Positions 1 through 9,800 of a DNA stretch of 64,000 bases are shown piece after piece. The DNA lies in assembly GCA_942486035.1 (NCBI GenBank), contig CALNXK010000003.1:121001-185000 (forward strand), read 5' to 3'. A model generated the notes under the pieces. It was not told where the DNA came from. It was given only the letters and a program-made list of their open reading frames with translations, and did not search any database. The position numbers and the translations under genes were made by a program. The stretch comes from Porites lobata. Its lineage: Eukaryota; Cnidaria; Anthozoa; Scleractinia; Poritidae. The stretch's first letter is position 1. Each line of letters starts with the position of its first letter.

Positions 1-245
1 AAATTGTGCCATGATATATACACTTTTATTGTTCACTTGCATAGAAAATTTGCTCTTAACAGATAAGTGTGCACAAATTCCTACTAGCTGCTACTGTAAA
101 GAAAAACATTGAAAAGGTAGACGGAAAATGAATGCACGTTAACTTACTGAAATCTATATGAGTCCTATAGTTTTTTGTTCTCAATGAATAATCAAGGATT
201 TAAAAAAATATAATAAAAATTATACTGCATAAGACTTTCATAATA

Positions 246-877
246 CAGTGAAACCTGTATTGAGCGGACACTCTCGGGGAATGCTGTAGTGTCCGCTTAA
301 AACAGGGTGTCTGCCTAATACAGATTTCGATAGATAACGTCATATAAGGTGTCAAATGCCATTTAAACTGAACAGTGGAAAGTTTAAGAATACTTCCAGA
401 GATTTTGACGATATACGTTTGCATTAATTTCTTTATCAAAGTGGACCAGTTGATCATAATACCATAAACATAGATTGCAACCCAAATTTGAAGAAATCAG
501 ATGAGTGAAACAAGCTCTATACATTGCAAACAAAACGAAATAGGAAACACTAATCAAATATGTTCGTCAAGTCACGTTTTTTAATGTGAAAATAGAAAAA
601 TTTGTGGGTGGCAATTCCAGGCCATCTTTGCATTTCCGGTGTCTGGCATGTTGGGTGGTGGCATTTGATTACAAGTATCCGTTTAATACAGGTTGGTAAC
701 AGTAGAAATGACCATTTCAGGTACTTTTTAGGTGTCCGCGTCCGCTTAATAGAAGTGTCTGCTTAATAAAGGTTTAATTTTAAGCAAATAAGGGAAGTAA
801 ATTTTGGGACTTCGGCTACTGTCCGCTTAATAGAGGGTGTGGGGTAATAAGGTGTCCGCTTAATACAGGTTTCACTG
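246..877. mobile_element. Pogo/Tc1-like non-autonomous DNA transposon (MITE), 632 bp
   Basis: The ends are inverted repeats, CAGTGAAACCTGTATT at the left and its complement at 862–877. Both are flanked by TA (244–245 and 878–879), the target site of Tc1/mariner/pogo elements. The motif GTGTCCGCTTAATA recurs internally several times, at both ends and near 730–850, so the subterminal region is itself repetitive. I see no transposase ORF. It lies just past the PPT2 3' end. Confidence 0.7.
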
Positions 878-920
878 TATCAGCTGGGAATCAATAATTT
901 CAAGAAGTGCCTAATTTATA

Positions 921-926
921 TTTAAT
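921..926 (-). terminator. Candidate poly(A) signal of PPT2 (ATTAAA)
   Basis: On the minus strand ATTAAA lies about 23 nt after the PPT2 stop codon. It would give a very short 3' UTR that ends close to the MITE at 246–877. No AATAAA is closer. This is a motif match only. Confidence 0.4.
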
Positions 927-948
927 ATAAATTTGGTAAAATAACATC

Positions 949-3900
949 TTATGTTAACCACTTTTCTATTGCCTCTTCAAACACTTTCTTTGTTCCATGC
1001 CAATGGGTGTGGTTTACTCCTGAAAAAGTGTAGCGATGAAGTGATCCTCTTTCATCCAAACTGCGCAGGCCAAATGTATCTTCAAGATATATCTAAATAA
1101 CATTACAAGCAAAATACAACTTACTATTAAAGAAAATCAAAGATTGGACCATATATAAAAGGGAGCATTATATTAAGCATTCTTTTGAGTTTTTTGTTTC
1201 TTAGTTGTTTCCTTTTACAAACATTTGTGTTTATCATTATTAATATTGATATGGACTAAGAGTAAGACATAGATCACTGAAAGAAATTTTCATTTTTTAA
1301 TAGGGCAAAAAAACCAAAACCATAATTTTACACGTTTAAAATAATGTTATATGGCACTACCTCTTGATCCTCTCCTCATATAAATGCCCCCACTTTATCA
1401 TGAATTTGAAATACAGTAAGCACCAGTTTTAAGTTAAGCACTGACTAATATTACGATTACTTCAGGCTTAGTAATGTTTGGCTAATATTACTGATTAACT
1501 TAGTTTGCCTATTGAACTTTTGTCAAACATTTAAATGAATATATAATACAGTATTAATACCAATCTAACAAGTCATACTAACCTGTTGCTTCGTCATGTC
1601 CACCACTGTCAAGTTCATGTTATAGAAGCAAAATTGGCTGAAAAATAAGATAATGCATAACTAATTCCATCAGGATTTTCAAGGCAGTAATGGAAGGGAC
1701 TTTCTTCTGAGCACTGCCTGATCCCTCCTCCCTTATTATAATGATTGTGGAGAAGGAGTCAAACTGACTTTAATTTAAAGGGTAAAGGACGTTTTTCAAA
1801 ACACAAGGTTACTCTGTCCACTACTTTAAGCACATGCAGGGGATCCTGCCATCAAGCATAGGCTACAAATACAGTAAGGTTCCTACAGGTAATGGAAAAC
1901 CTGGAAAGTCATGGAATGTAAGAATTTTGTTTTCAAGGCCTGGAAAGGCATGGAATTTAATTTTCGGTCCTTGAAAGTCATGAAAAATTAAAGTTTTTGT
2001 TTGGTAGATTAGTTGCCGCAGGTAACAAGGCAAGGATAATGTAAGATAAAGAGGAGTAATTAAACAGCGCGGACAGCATGCATTTTGGTGGATATCAGAG
2101 TTCGTTTCTGTTGAACTGTTTAAGGTAAAACAATATGCTAAAACAAGTAAAGCTTTGAAAATTTTCGACAGTGACAGCTAAACCTAAGGTAATGGAAAAC
2201 TAGAAAAGGTCATGGAAAAAGTCGTGGAATTTGAAGAAACCAAAAGTGTGCTAACCCTGTACAGTGTATCAGTCAGTTATTACATAATGACCAACTAAAA
2301 TCTCCCCCTGTCCAACAAAATCCAGGACATGATCACTGGAAAGATCAATGACCAAAGACATGTCACCTATTTTATAGCAGATGATTTGCATAGTACTTTA
2401 AGAAATTTAAAATCAACGTAATATTTGACCCAAAAATGTTTTAGTTTTGTCTGACTGAAATGGAGACTTGATCGAATATTATCGCTTCTAAAATTATAAA
2501 AATTATTTGCAGGTTGAGATACTGTAACCAACCACTTATAATCCCTGGGCATATACAACTTCCTAAGGGGTTTTAGGAGGCCATGGAGGGGCTTATATCT
2601 GAATTGAAAAAGTGCTATATAATAAAAGCTACATATTTTTTGTCAAAGCTGATCAAAAAACGTTTGCATATTCCTGCTGTCTTTTAATAAAGCTTTAAAA
2701 CATGACCTAGCAGGGGGCATATATCCAGGGAACTTATACGTGGCAATAATATGATGGTATGTCTTATGCACTTACATACTTTTGAGAACCTACAAAAATG
2801 TGGTACCAGCAAATTTATGCACTTTACCTAGACTGCCATGGTGTAATGACACCATCATCGGGTCCTCCAATCAGGACTAAGTTCTTGATCCGCAAAAAAT
2901 TATCCTTGAATCTTTTACCATCTGAATAAATGAAACGATTAATTCACAGTTATCATTTATGCTTACCTATCAATGAAACTAACCAAAGGTTACAGAGTGC
3001 GGGCGACAACAATCAAAGGTCAAAATGTTTCTGCTCCGACGCTGTGCTTTGCGCAAGTTTCACGATGGTAGATGGTCAAAACATGCGTGATCAGATTACG
3101 AGTGATAGAAGGGCCAAAAACGCAAGTGATCAAATTGCGTTCTGTGCATTCCATTCATTCTTAGTGGAAGTCCAAATGAATACAGGCTACATGCATGCGA
3201 CGCATGCATAATAACAATCTGGAGATTAGTATAGCGGGCTCCAATTATTTTTCCTGAGCTTTTTGTTTTTAAACTAATAAATCATGTGTGGGGTAATTCT
3301 GGTCAATTAAGTATCACCTGTTTACCTAGCATGGAGGCATGTATCATAGAGTGGTTAACACCTCAATCTCCGGATGTGGGGGTCCAGGTTCAAGCCTTGC
3401 CAGTCGCATTGTTTCCTCAGACAAGGAACTTTACTCCACTTTGTATCTCTTTACCCAAGTGTATAAATGGATACCAGCGACATACTGTTGGGGGTAACCT
3501 TGCGATGGACTAGCATCCCGTCCAGGAGGGAGTAGCAATACTCCTCGGCATGTTTCATGCTAAGGAAACTAGGATAAGCTCCGGCCGTTTGGGCCTTTGG
3601 CTTGTGTACACCTTTACCTTTTTACCTTCTTACCTAGCATAAAAAGGTGATAAATCTAGAGGAAATGCACCCTGGCAGCTTATATCTAAAAAACTGTCAC
3701 AGTGAATAAGTATAATCTATTAACTTTATTCATACCTGTAACATTGAAAAACTTTGAAGCATTGTTATTATTCACTACTGGCAAGAAGACATTATACTCG
3801 TAATTCTTGTCTTCATGATATGGATCTGTTGTAAAAAAAATGTATTGTCACTGCAATGGCTAATCTGCTTTCTTAGATCGAACATCTTATTTGAGAGATG

Positions 3901-6586
3901 AAAAGATACAAACATTATTGTAACTGCGTCATGATTACTATCGTCCTCTCCCTGTCAGTCAGGCTTTTCAAGGATAGTCACCAGTGAAACAGAAACAGTT
4001 TTTATGCATTTTAAGGCCAGCTCAGTTTATCATTAAATTTTGCATTCTTACCATTCCAATAGTTTGCCAGAGAAAATTTGTTTTGAAAATAGTTTGTGTA
4101 GAAGAATCTGAAAAATAAAACAAATTGGAACATTCTCTTATAGAGACACAATAGATTTAACTATTTTGGGCATAATTTCCAAAAGATATGGATTGTTGTT
4201 GTACTGAGTACATGGAACAGGAACTTACAAGTAAAGGTCCTTTCTGGCTGCTGGAGGAAGGTAAGGCTTTAGATAGCTGGTATCTAAAAACAGGATATTG
4301 TGTCTTTAATTAATAATGAGTTATTGCGAATATATATAACAATAACATGTATTTCAAAACAGCCCAAGAGTACTTTAGTTTTAAGTTGTGTTTTAACCAT
4401 AGCAGGATTAGCTCATTTGGTAAAGCGCTTGAATGCAGAGCAGGAGGTTGTGGGTTCCATTCCCTGTGCAGAATCAATACTCAGGGTCTTAGCATAACTG
4501 AGAAATCAAGGTGCCGCCTTTGCCCTGCAAACAGATCTATAGACCTTCACATGGCTTGGATGATGGTTCCGTCTAGATCTGCAGTAGGAGATTTAAAAAT
4601 AGTGTTATCTTGTTTTTTTTTTCATTTAATTTCTTTGTAACTTCCTAACTACAACTAACCTCCATATTGTCCCATTTGAGGGCTTGAGAGTGAGATGAAA
4701 CTATCAACATTGTGATCATCCATGGTCTCTAGGATAGCACGAGCTGTAATTCCACCTTAAAATAGAAAAAGAACAAGTTGTATGAAAAACGTGCTAGTAA
4801 ATTTCATAGAAAAGGTAACATTTTCCATGGCTGTATACATGACCACTCCACCCCTTTAAAATGTCGCTATATCGCTATGTTATAGGTCAAAGTAAAATTC
4901 AGATTATCTGTGGTTAGCGCATTGGCCTTGAAATCCGGAGGCCGTGAGTTCAAGTCCCACCCTGACCGCTAGCTGGTTTTGTTCTCGGTTGTCCTGAGTT
5001 GAAATCTTCAGGGATTTGTACAGAGTCTTGAATTCTTGCTAAAGTCTTGAAATTTGCCCAGCAATTTTTCAGACCTGGAAATTGTCTGGAAAATAGAGAT
5101 AAATTCTGGAAAAATGGTAAAAAGTCTCAAGGTTTTTTTTTTCAAAGATACAATTTACAGGTGAATTTTTTTTTCAAATCTTATTCAATCTTGGCAATAC
5201 GTTTGCAGCGCATCATGAAAAAAGCTTTGTTCCTGCTTTTTTAGGGTCTATATTGATCACCTATTGATAACCTTGAGTCTGGAAAAAACATTGTTTGGGA
5301 AAAAAGTCTTGAATTTTGGATCCAAAACTCTGTACAAACCCTCAATCCTTGGCCAAGCTTGTAAATAGCCAACTGGCTTGCCTCCTACCAGTTGGGATTC
5401 TTAAATCTTACAGGGGTGAGGGGCACTTCTCCAGACCTGGAGATAACAAGGGCTGTCTATGGAAAACAATTTTTCTTAGGCTTCTGGGCCTCTGTTTGTT
5501 CTAAAAAAAGAGGGGGCCTGGGCTCTCCCCTAGATCCACTACTGATAGAATACTTTGCAGGTTACTGAATAGCCAGGTTATATTTTTTAGTATTTATTTT
5601 AGTATTTATAAATGTACATGTATCCACAAACCACATAACCAGCAGTTTCAGATTGTACTTTTATTACTGAATAAAAGCTGTGTGCAAGTAGTACAATCGA
5701 ATGGTAGGGTATTCTGCAGTTACCCCAATTTCTGATCGAAAGCAGCGTGCAAAGAAAGTAGTGTCCGATAGCCCGGGGCTAGTGAATTTTGCTATGGGGT
5801 TAGTGAATTCTGTTATTAACTGGCCCGATGGGCAAGTGAATTTTTTTGAGGAATTCAAATTACAGAAGAACTGTGAAATCAATCTGCTCATCAAAACGTT
5901 TTGTGGGCTAGTTGAAATGATGTTTGGGCTAGTAAATGTTAGCTTCAGCTTGCCATAAAAATGACTTCCTTTGCACCCTGGAAAGTGAAATGAACAAAAT
6001 CAATGTCCAGCGTCACGCTGGACCCGGAAGTGCTAAGTTCAAGCGCGGCGCTGGCGTTAGGTGAATTTGTAACAAGGCCATCAGATGCTCAAAATCTCTA
6101 CCCACGGAATGCAAAAAGTCAACTGGTCAACTTTATAAAACACTTATGATGTTACTTTCCCTCGCCATTGTTTTCCCGAAACTACAGCAATATCTTGCAT
6201 TGGTAGAGTGCTGACATATTTTATTTTATATTTTTCTGCGAGAACGGAATCCAAGATAATTCAATGCAATTATTTGCCTATCCATGTAGTACCATAATAC
6301 CTTGAGAGAATCCAATAATGTGAACTCCATCTTTTGCTTCTCGCATGACGGATCGAACCACTTCGGTCATATTAGGTACTTGCTTCCACAACGGAGTAAA
6401 ACTTTCCAGCTCCTCATACAACTTTATGAGCGTGATTTTGGTTCCTGGATGTGCCTGCGTTATAAAAGTAGCTAGATCTCCCATGTCTGACGCATGATCG
6501 AGAATTCCATGTATAATTATCACTGGTTTATAGCAGAAACTTTTGGACACAAACAAAAACATCACAGTCACGATGAAGTTCGCCAT
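949..6586 (-). CDS. PPT2: Lysosomal palmitoyl-protein thioesterase 2 (PPT2-like), 8 exons, complete
   Basis: Seen: eight minus-strand exons, 6586–6301, 4755–4660, 4283–4229, 4107–4052, 3825–3736, 2921–2828, 1637–1583 and 1092–949 (stop 951–949). All have GT–AG junctions and matching phases, giving 876 nt and 291 aa (human PPT2 is about 302). A hydrophobic signal peptide covers about residues 1–18. The alpha/beta-hydrolase nucleophile elbow GFSQG has Ser94. GGPDDGVITPW (about 213–223) carries the acidic triad residue. The NHTHWH stretch near the C-terminus supplies the catalytic His, about H272. The block MDDHNVDSFISLSSPQMGQY is typical of PPT2 rather than PPT1. Known of the family: lysosomal thioesterase acting on acyl-CoA-like thioesters. 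Inferred: the same role here. It is divergent from FANCI across 220 bp. The single-exon part near 6586 alone would look like a short truncated protein, but the downstream exons complete it. Confidence 0.95.
1876..2268. repeat. Interspersed repeat, copy A (GGAAAGTCATGGAATTT family)
   Basis: This stretch of about 390 bp aligns by eye along its whole length to 33664–34050 in the same orientation. Shared landmarks in order are GGAAAGTC..GGAATTTAAG, GGTCCTT.AAAGTCATG, GGTAGATTAG, AATGTAAGATAAAGAG, GTTGAACTGTT, GTGACAGC and GGTCATGGAAAA. There is no ORF. It is probably a dispersed non-autonomous element. It sits in PPT2 intron 6. Confidence 0.7.
3339..3640 (+). mobile_element. tRNA-derived SINE
   Basis: A tRNA-like head has a box-A-like stretch (CATAGAGTGGTTAAC) and box B GGTTCAAGCC. 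It is followed by an unrelated body with GTATAAATGGATACC and GGACTAGCATCCCGTCCAGG, and ends in TTTACC repeats (about 3610–3635). It lies in PPT2 intron 5. A true tRNA gene is excluded because the acceptor stem does not close and the body continues. Confidence 0.65.
4397..4610 (+). mobile_element. tRNA-derived SINE (family shared with 42366–42600)
   Basis: The head reads TTAGCTCATTTGGTAAAGCG (box A) followed by box B GTGGGTTCCATTCCC. The body shares TTAGCATAACTGAGAAAT, TTTGCCCTGCA and GGCTTGGATGA-type blocks with the copy at 42366. It is inserted in PPT2 intron 2, next to exon 2. Confidence 0.7.
4908..4990 (+). repeat. tRNA-like SINE head fragment
   Basis: GTGGTTAGCGCATTGG (box A) and GTGAGTTCAAGTCCCACC (box B) form a tRNA-like half with no full cloverleaf. 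It runs into CTGGTTTTGTTCTCGG and then directly into the MITE at 5018. It is probably a truncated SINE. Confidence 0.5.
5018..5338. mobile_element. MITE with TTTGTACAGAG terminal inverted repeats
   Basis: The left end is TTTGTACAGAGTCTTGAATT. The right end carries AAAACTCTGTACAAA as its inverted counterpart. The interior is built from repeated TCTTGAA/CTGGAAAA stretches, similar in style to the 1876/33664 repeat family. There is no coding capacity. It lies in PPT2 intron 1. Confidence 0.55.
5743..5980 (+). mobile_element. Short TIR element, copy A (GTGCAAAGAA...CTTTGCACCCTG)
   Basis: Termini are CAGCGTGCAAAG and CTTTGCACCCTG. The element is flanked by GAAAG on both sides (5738–5742 and 5981–5985), a possible 5-bp target duplication. 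It is homologous over its length to the reversed copy at 10972–11216. It contains an open frame with recurring Gly-Leu-Val-Asn motifs, but the second copy is not open, so I do not call it a gene. Confidence 0.6.
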
Positions 6587-6720
6587 TTTGCATTTGGGAC
6601 GGTTTTGGACTCGTTTAGCCGCTGATTGGCTTCATTGAACAGACTGACATAAACAAACCAATCAGAAACCTCGTTTTATTTGGGAAGAACCCTTGCCCTC
6701 CCATGATAGTTAGTGGACGA

Positions 6721-6730
6721 TTTGGCGCCA
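6721..6730 (+). promoter_or_regulatory. E2F-type site TTTGGCGCCA
   Basis: This matches the TTTSGCGC E2F consensus, 77 bp upstream of the FANCI ATG. Fanconi genes are cell-cycle regulated in other animals, so S-phase control by E2F is a reasonable inference. Binding is not shown by sequence alone. Confidence 0.55.
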
Positions 6731-6740
6731 ACTTCAAGCA

Positions 6741-6750
6741 AAATGGCGGC
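6741..6750 (+). promoter_or_regulatory. YY1-like motif AAATGGCGGC overlapping a uORF start
   Basis: Read with the preceding A at 6740 this is AAAATGGCGGC, a classical YY1 site. A matching AAAATGGCG reads on the minus strand across the PPT2 start codon (6586). The paired arrangement marks the 5' end of each divergent gene. Confidence 0.45.
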
Positions 6751-6778
6751 GTCCACTGGATTTACAATTACTGCGTAA
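6743..6778 (+). other. Upstream ORF in the FANCI 5' leader
   Basis: ATG at 6743 opens an 11-residue reading frame that ends at TAA 6776–6778, 28 nt before the FANCI start. A second upstream ATG at 6793 is out of frame and overlaps the FANCI start, stopping near 6849. They matter only if transcription begins upstream of them. Confidence 0.4.
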
Positions 6779-6806
6779 CTGTTTTTTTTTTCATGAACAT
6801 AGCGGC

Positions 6807-9800
6807 ATGGATGAAAGGATTATTCGTTTGTGTGAAGAAAACAATGTGACCTCTCTCGTTCAGGCTCTGTCATCACTGAAAAGTCAAAAGGTAAGAATGC
6901 TGCAGCGGTAAATGTCAGTATTGTGGAATACCGATTTTTCGAACCCTAAAGCTTAAAAGAGAAATGAAAATTGGTTCGGAAAAAGGGGAGTTCGAAAAAT
7001 CGGTGGTGACATTGAGTCACTCCTGTTTTACCATATTGTTGTCTTATTAGAGCCAAGAAGGCCTCAGACAGCAACGGTATTTATTATGTGTGAAAGGTTT
7101 GAACCCAGGAGTCATTTCAAAAGGTTGAGTTTGATGGGCAGCACTAAAACATGGAATCCGGGAAACGGAAACGGAATCACGGAAACGGAAACGGAAACGG
7201 AATACGGAATCAAATATCAATGATAGTAAATTAAAGAATTTCACATTACACAATTTAAGTACAATCCAAAGAGAATTTGTCTTAGTTTTCTTGGCAGTTC
7301 CCTTAAATATATTCTTGTTGGGGGTCTTGATAAGGTTTGCCGTAGTGTGGGTTACTGCACTGCAAGGCTGGTGAAAGTAATTTTGCGAGTAATGTTTATT
7401 CACGAGTTCATGGGTTGAATAATACAGTTAAATATTACTTTTGTAGCTAATTGTCAAGAATAGATAACAATTATTCACCGAAGTGGAGGTGGCTAGTCCT
7501 GGATATTTACCGAACTGCGAAGCAGTGAGGAAAATATCCACGACTAGCCACCGACACTGAGGTGAATAATTGTTTTAGTATATACTAAAACAGTGAGATA
7601 ATTGAGCACAAAAATGACGATTTTTAACTCAAATACTGTTGCCAACGATTACAATTTTGGCGCGTAATGACCGGGCGGCCGCGGCCGTCGCTTTTTCTTG
7701 CTGACAACTAAAACTTTTGAAGGCATTTGTTTAGCTCTTACGGGGAAATTTCTTCAAAAGGAGTTGTGAATTCTTTTTGTATTTAAAATCATTCTATAAA
7801 AAAAGATATTTAAATTTAGTTTTAAGCTTATTTACAACTCAACGAAATAAAGTAAGCAAGACTTAAGCTTAATTTGCATTTGTAAACAATAAACTTTTTC
7901 GCCGGTTTCATCAATAAATTCCTGTCAAAAAGACAAAGCGTTACCTGATAAAACGTCCAATCCGAACTTCGTCACCTTCTTCGTGTATTTCGGAAACAGC
8001 TTGCTTGATTAGTTGTGAAATTTCTTTGTCTTTTTACGGCAGCAAACCGGAAGGCATTTTGCTTGCAACTTACACGAGTTTGGCGTCGCTCGTTCCGAGG
8101 TACTGGAGGTGAATCAGTGAATAGTGCAGAATATTCACTGATTGAGTAGCCAATCAGAGCGCGCGAAAAACACTATCCACTGTTTTAGTATATACTAATA
8201 GTAATTAGCCTCAGACCACACCACGTGATTGTCCCCAAACTGAATACTCCACACATGACCGACCAGTGATGTGACCACAGTTCCGGTGTTTTAGCAATAA
8301 GTTCAACTTTTTCGCCAAGCTGAATACTGATGGAATACTGCTGTACCGGTAACTGAGTTTACGTGGACGTCCGTATTTTTGTTGAAGAAGCTTATTAAAC
8401 ATGGCGCATTATTTTGATGTAATCGGTTGCAGAATCAAGCAAATGCACAATTCTCCCTTCTCTGTGGACTCCACAATGCCATGGTTCTCTTGAGTAAGTT
8501 GTCTTGACAAATAAAACTGAACACTGTTGAAGACAAGCCACAAAAGACAAAGAGAAAAACTTGAAGGCGACGCCTGTCAGTTATATAACGCCTGTGACGA
8601 TTCAAACGAAGTTTGTCTCCGTATAACTTATCTTTTTCTTAAGGCACTAGTTTTTGTCAGTAACGTTTTTCTCTTCGCTTTGCTGTCCCATGAGAATTTG
8701 CAGTCATTGCCGATAGTGTTATCAAGCGTCTTTTCACCGGAATCGACTTCAATAGTGATACAGCAGTCTCCTCTCCTCTACTCAGCAAATTTATTCATTT
8801 GTGTCTTTTTTTTAATCTGTTTATTTATTTTACTGTCATTGCTAATATTCTTTTTTCAAATCGATTGCTTGCAACCTTCTTTCATAGATTCTGTATTCCG
8901 TTTCCGTTTCCGTGATTCTGGGCGCTTTCCATTTAGTCAAAATTTCCAGAATTTCCGGTTCGGCGGTAAATGGAACACGTTTCGTCGGCTCGTCCCACTG
9001 GAAAATTCCCAGAAAAAGTAGAAAATCTAAAAAGGTGGTCCCGTTTTCCCGGTTGGAATTTCCGAACGGAATGTCGTGTTCCATTTACGTTTCTCGTAGT
9101 TTGTACCAGTTCCAGGTCCACGGTCGGGCACCACCACGTACCGGGGTTTACGACCAAATGGAACAACTTTTTACCAATCGGAAATTCCACTTTTCCTATC
9201 ACTGAAATTTCCGGGGTTTTTTCCTAAATGGAAAGCGCCCTCTGTTTCCGTTTCCGGATTCCGGATTCCATGTTTTAGTGCTGCCGAGTTTGATCGTCCG
9301 GGTGAACGTAGTCCTGAATAGGACTGTTGTTGTTGACAGTGACTGACGTTTCGACAACCTGTGCGGTAGTCATCTTCAGAGTCAAAGTGAGTTGTATCAC
9401 GTCAGTTGATGGTATTATACTCTGGTTGTATAGATCTGATTGGTCAATCAGATCATAACCAGAGTATAATACCATCAACTGACGTGATACAACTCACTTT
9501 GACTCTGAAGATGACTACCGCACAGGTTGTCGAAACGTCAGTCACTGTCAACAACAACAGTCCTATTCAGGACTACGTTCACCCGGACGATCAAACTCAG
9601 CCTTTTGGTATTTATTATAGCACTGACCTGCTTGTCAAAACAAAACAAAACCTCAGAAAACCAATAAGCTTACTGTAAGTAAGCTTAATTTTATTTGATT
9701 TACAAGTGATTGTAGTAATTGCAAGCGAGTGTCTTTTTTTCCCTACTATTTAATCTTTACTTAGCTCTGATTTTTTCAAGTGCTATTTATATTTTCATCA

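Larger units (their letters stand above)
6587..6806. promoter_or_regulatory. Bidirectional PPT2–FANCI promoter
   Basis: Only 220 bp separate the two start codons. The interval holds a reverse CCAAT box (ATTGG at 6625–6629), a forward CCAAT box (6658–6662), an E2F-type site and YY1-like AAAATGGCG motifs at each gene's 5' end. No TATA box is evident. CCAAT/E2F/YY1 composition is typical of TATA-less divergent housekeeping and DNA-repair promoters. Actual start sites are unknown. Confidence 0.7.
7136..9285. mobile_element. 2,150-bp TIR element with 9-bp target duplication
   Basis: Both termini read GGCAGCACTAAAACATGG inward (left 7137 onward, right complement to 9285). The TIR continues as GGAAACGGAAACGG-type repeats for about 65 bp. 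It is flanked by GAGTTTGAT at 7127–7135 and 9286–9294, an exact 9-bp duplication. No transposase is visible. Internal ORFs such as 8527–9021 are low-complexity and unrecognised. It hosts further insertions at 7466–8196 and 8920–9240. Confidence 0.7.
7119..9611. mobile_element. Long foldback (palindromic) element interrupted by a 2.15-kb insertion
   Basis: The right part (9286–9601) is a near-perfect palindrome of about 316 bp with its axis near 9443. Its outer edge GATCAAACTCAGCCTTTT is mirrored by AAAAGGTTGAGTTTGAT at 7119–7135, on the far side of the 7136–9285 element. So the left arm was split by that insertion. The arms include CTGACGTTTCGACAACC and its complement. It lies in FANCI intron 1. 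Confidence 0.7.

Noticed and set aside
8527..9021. 164-aa ORF inside the 2.15-kb element
   Set aside because: It is low-complexity and hydrophobic, crosses the boundary of the 8920 insertion, and has no transposase motifs.
9275..9678. Paired near-identical ORFs on opposite strands
   Set aside because: They are produced by the palindrome and do not represent two genes.
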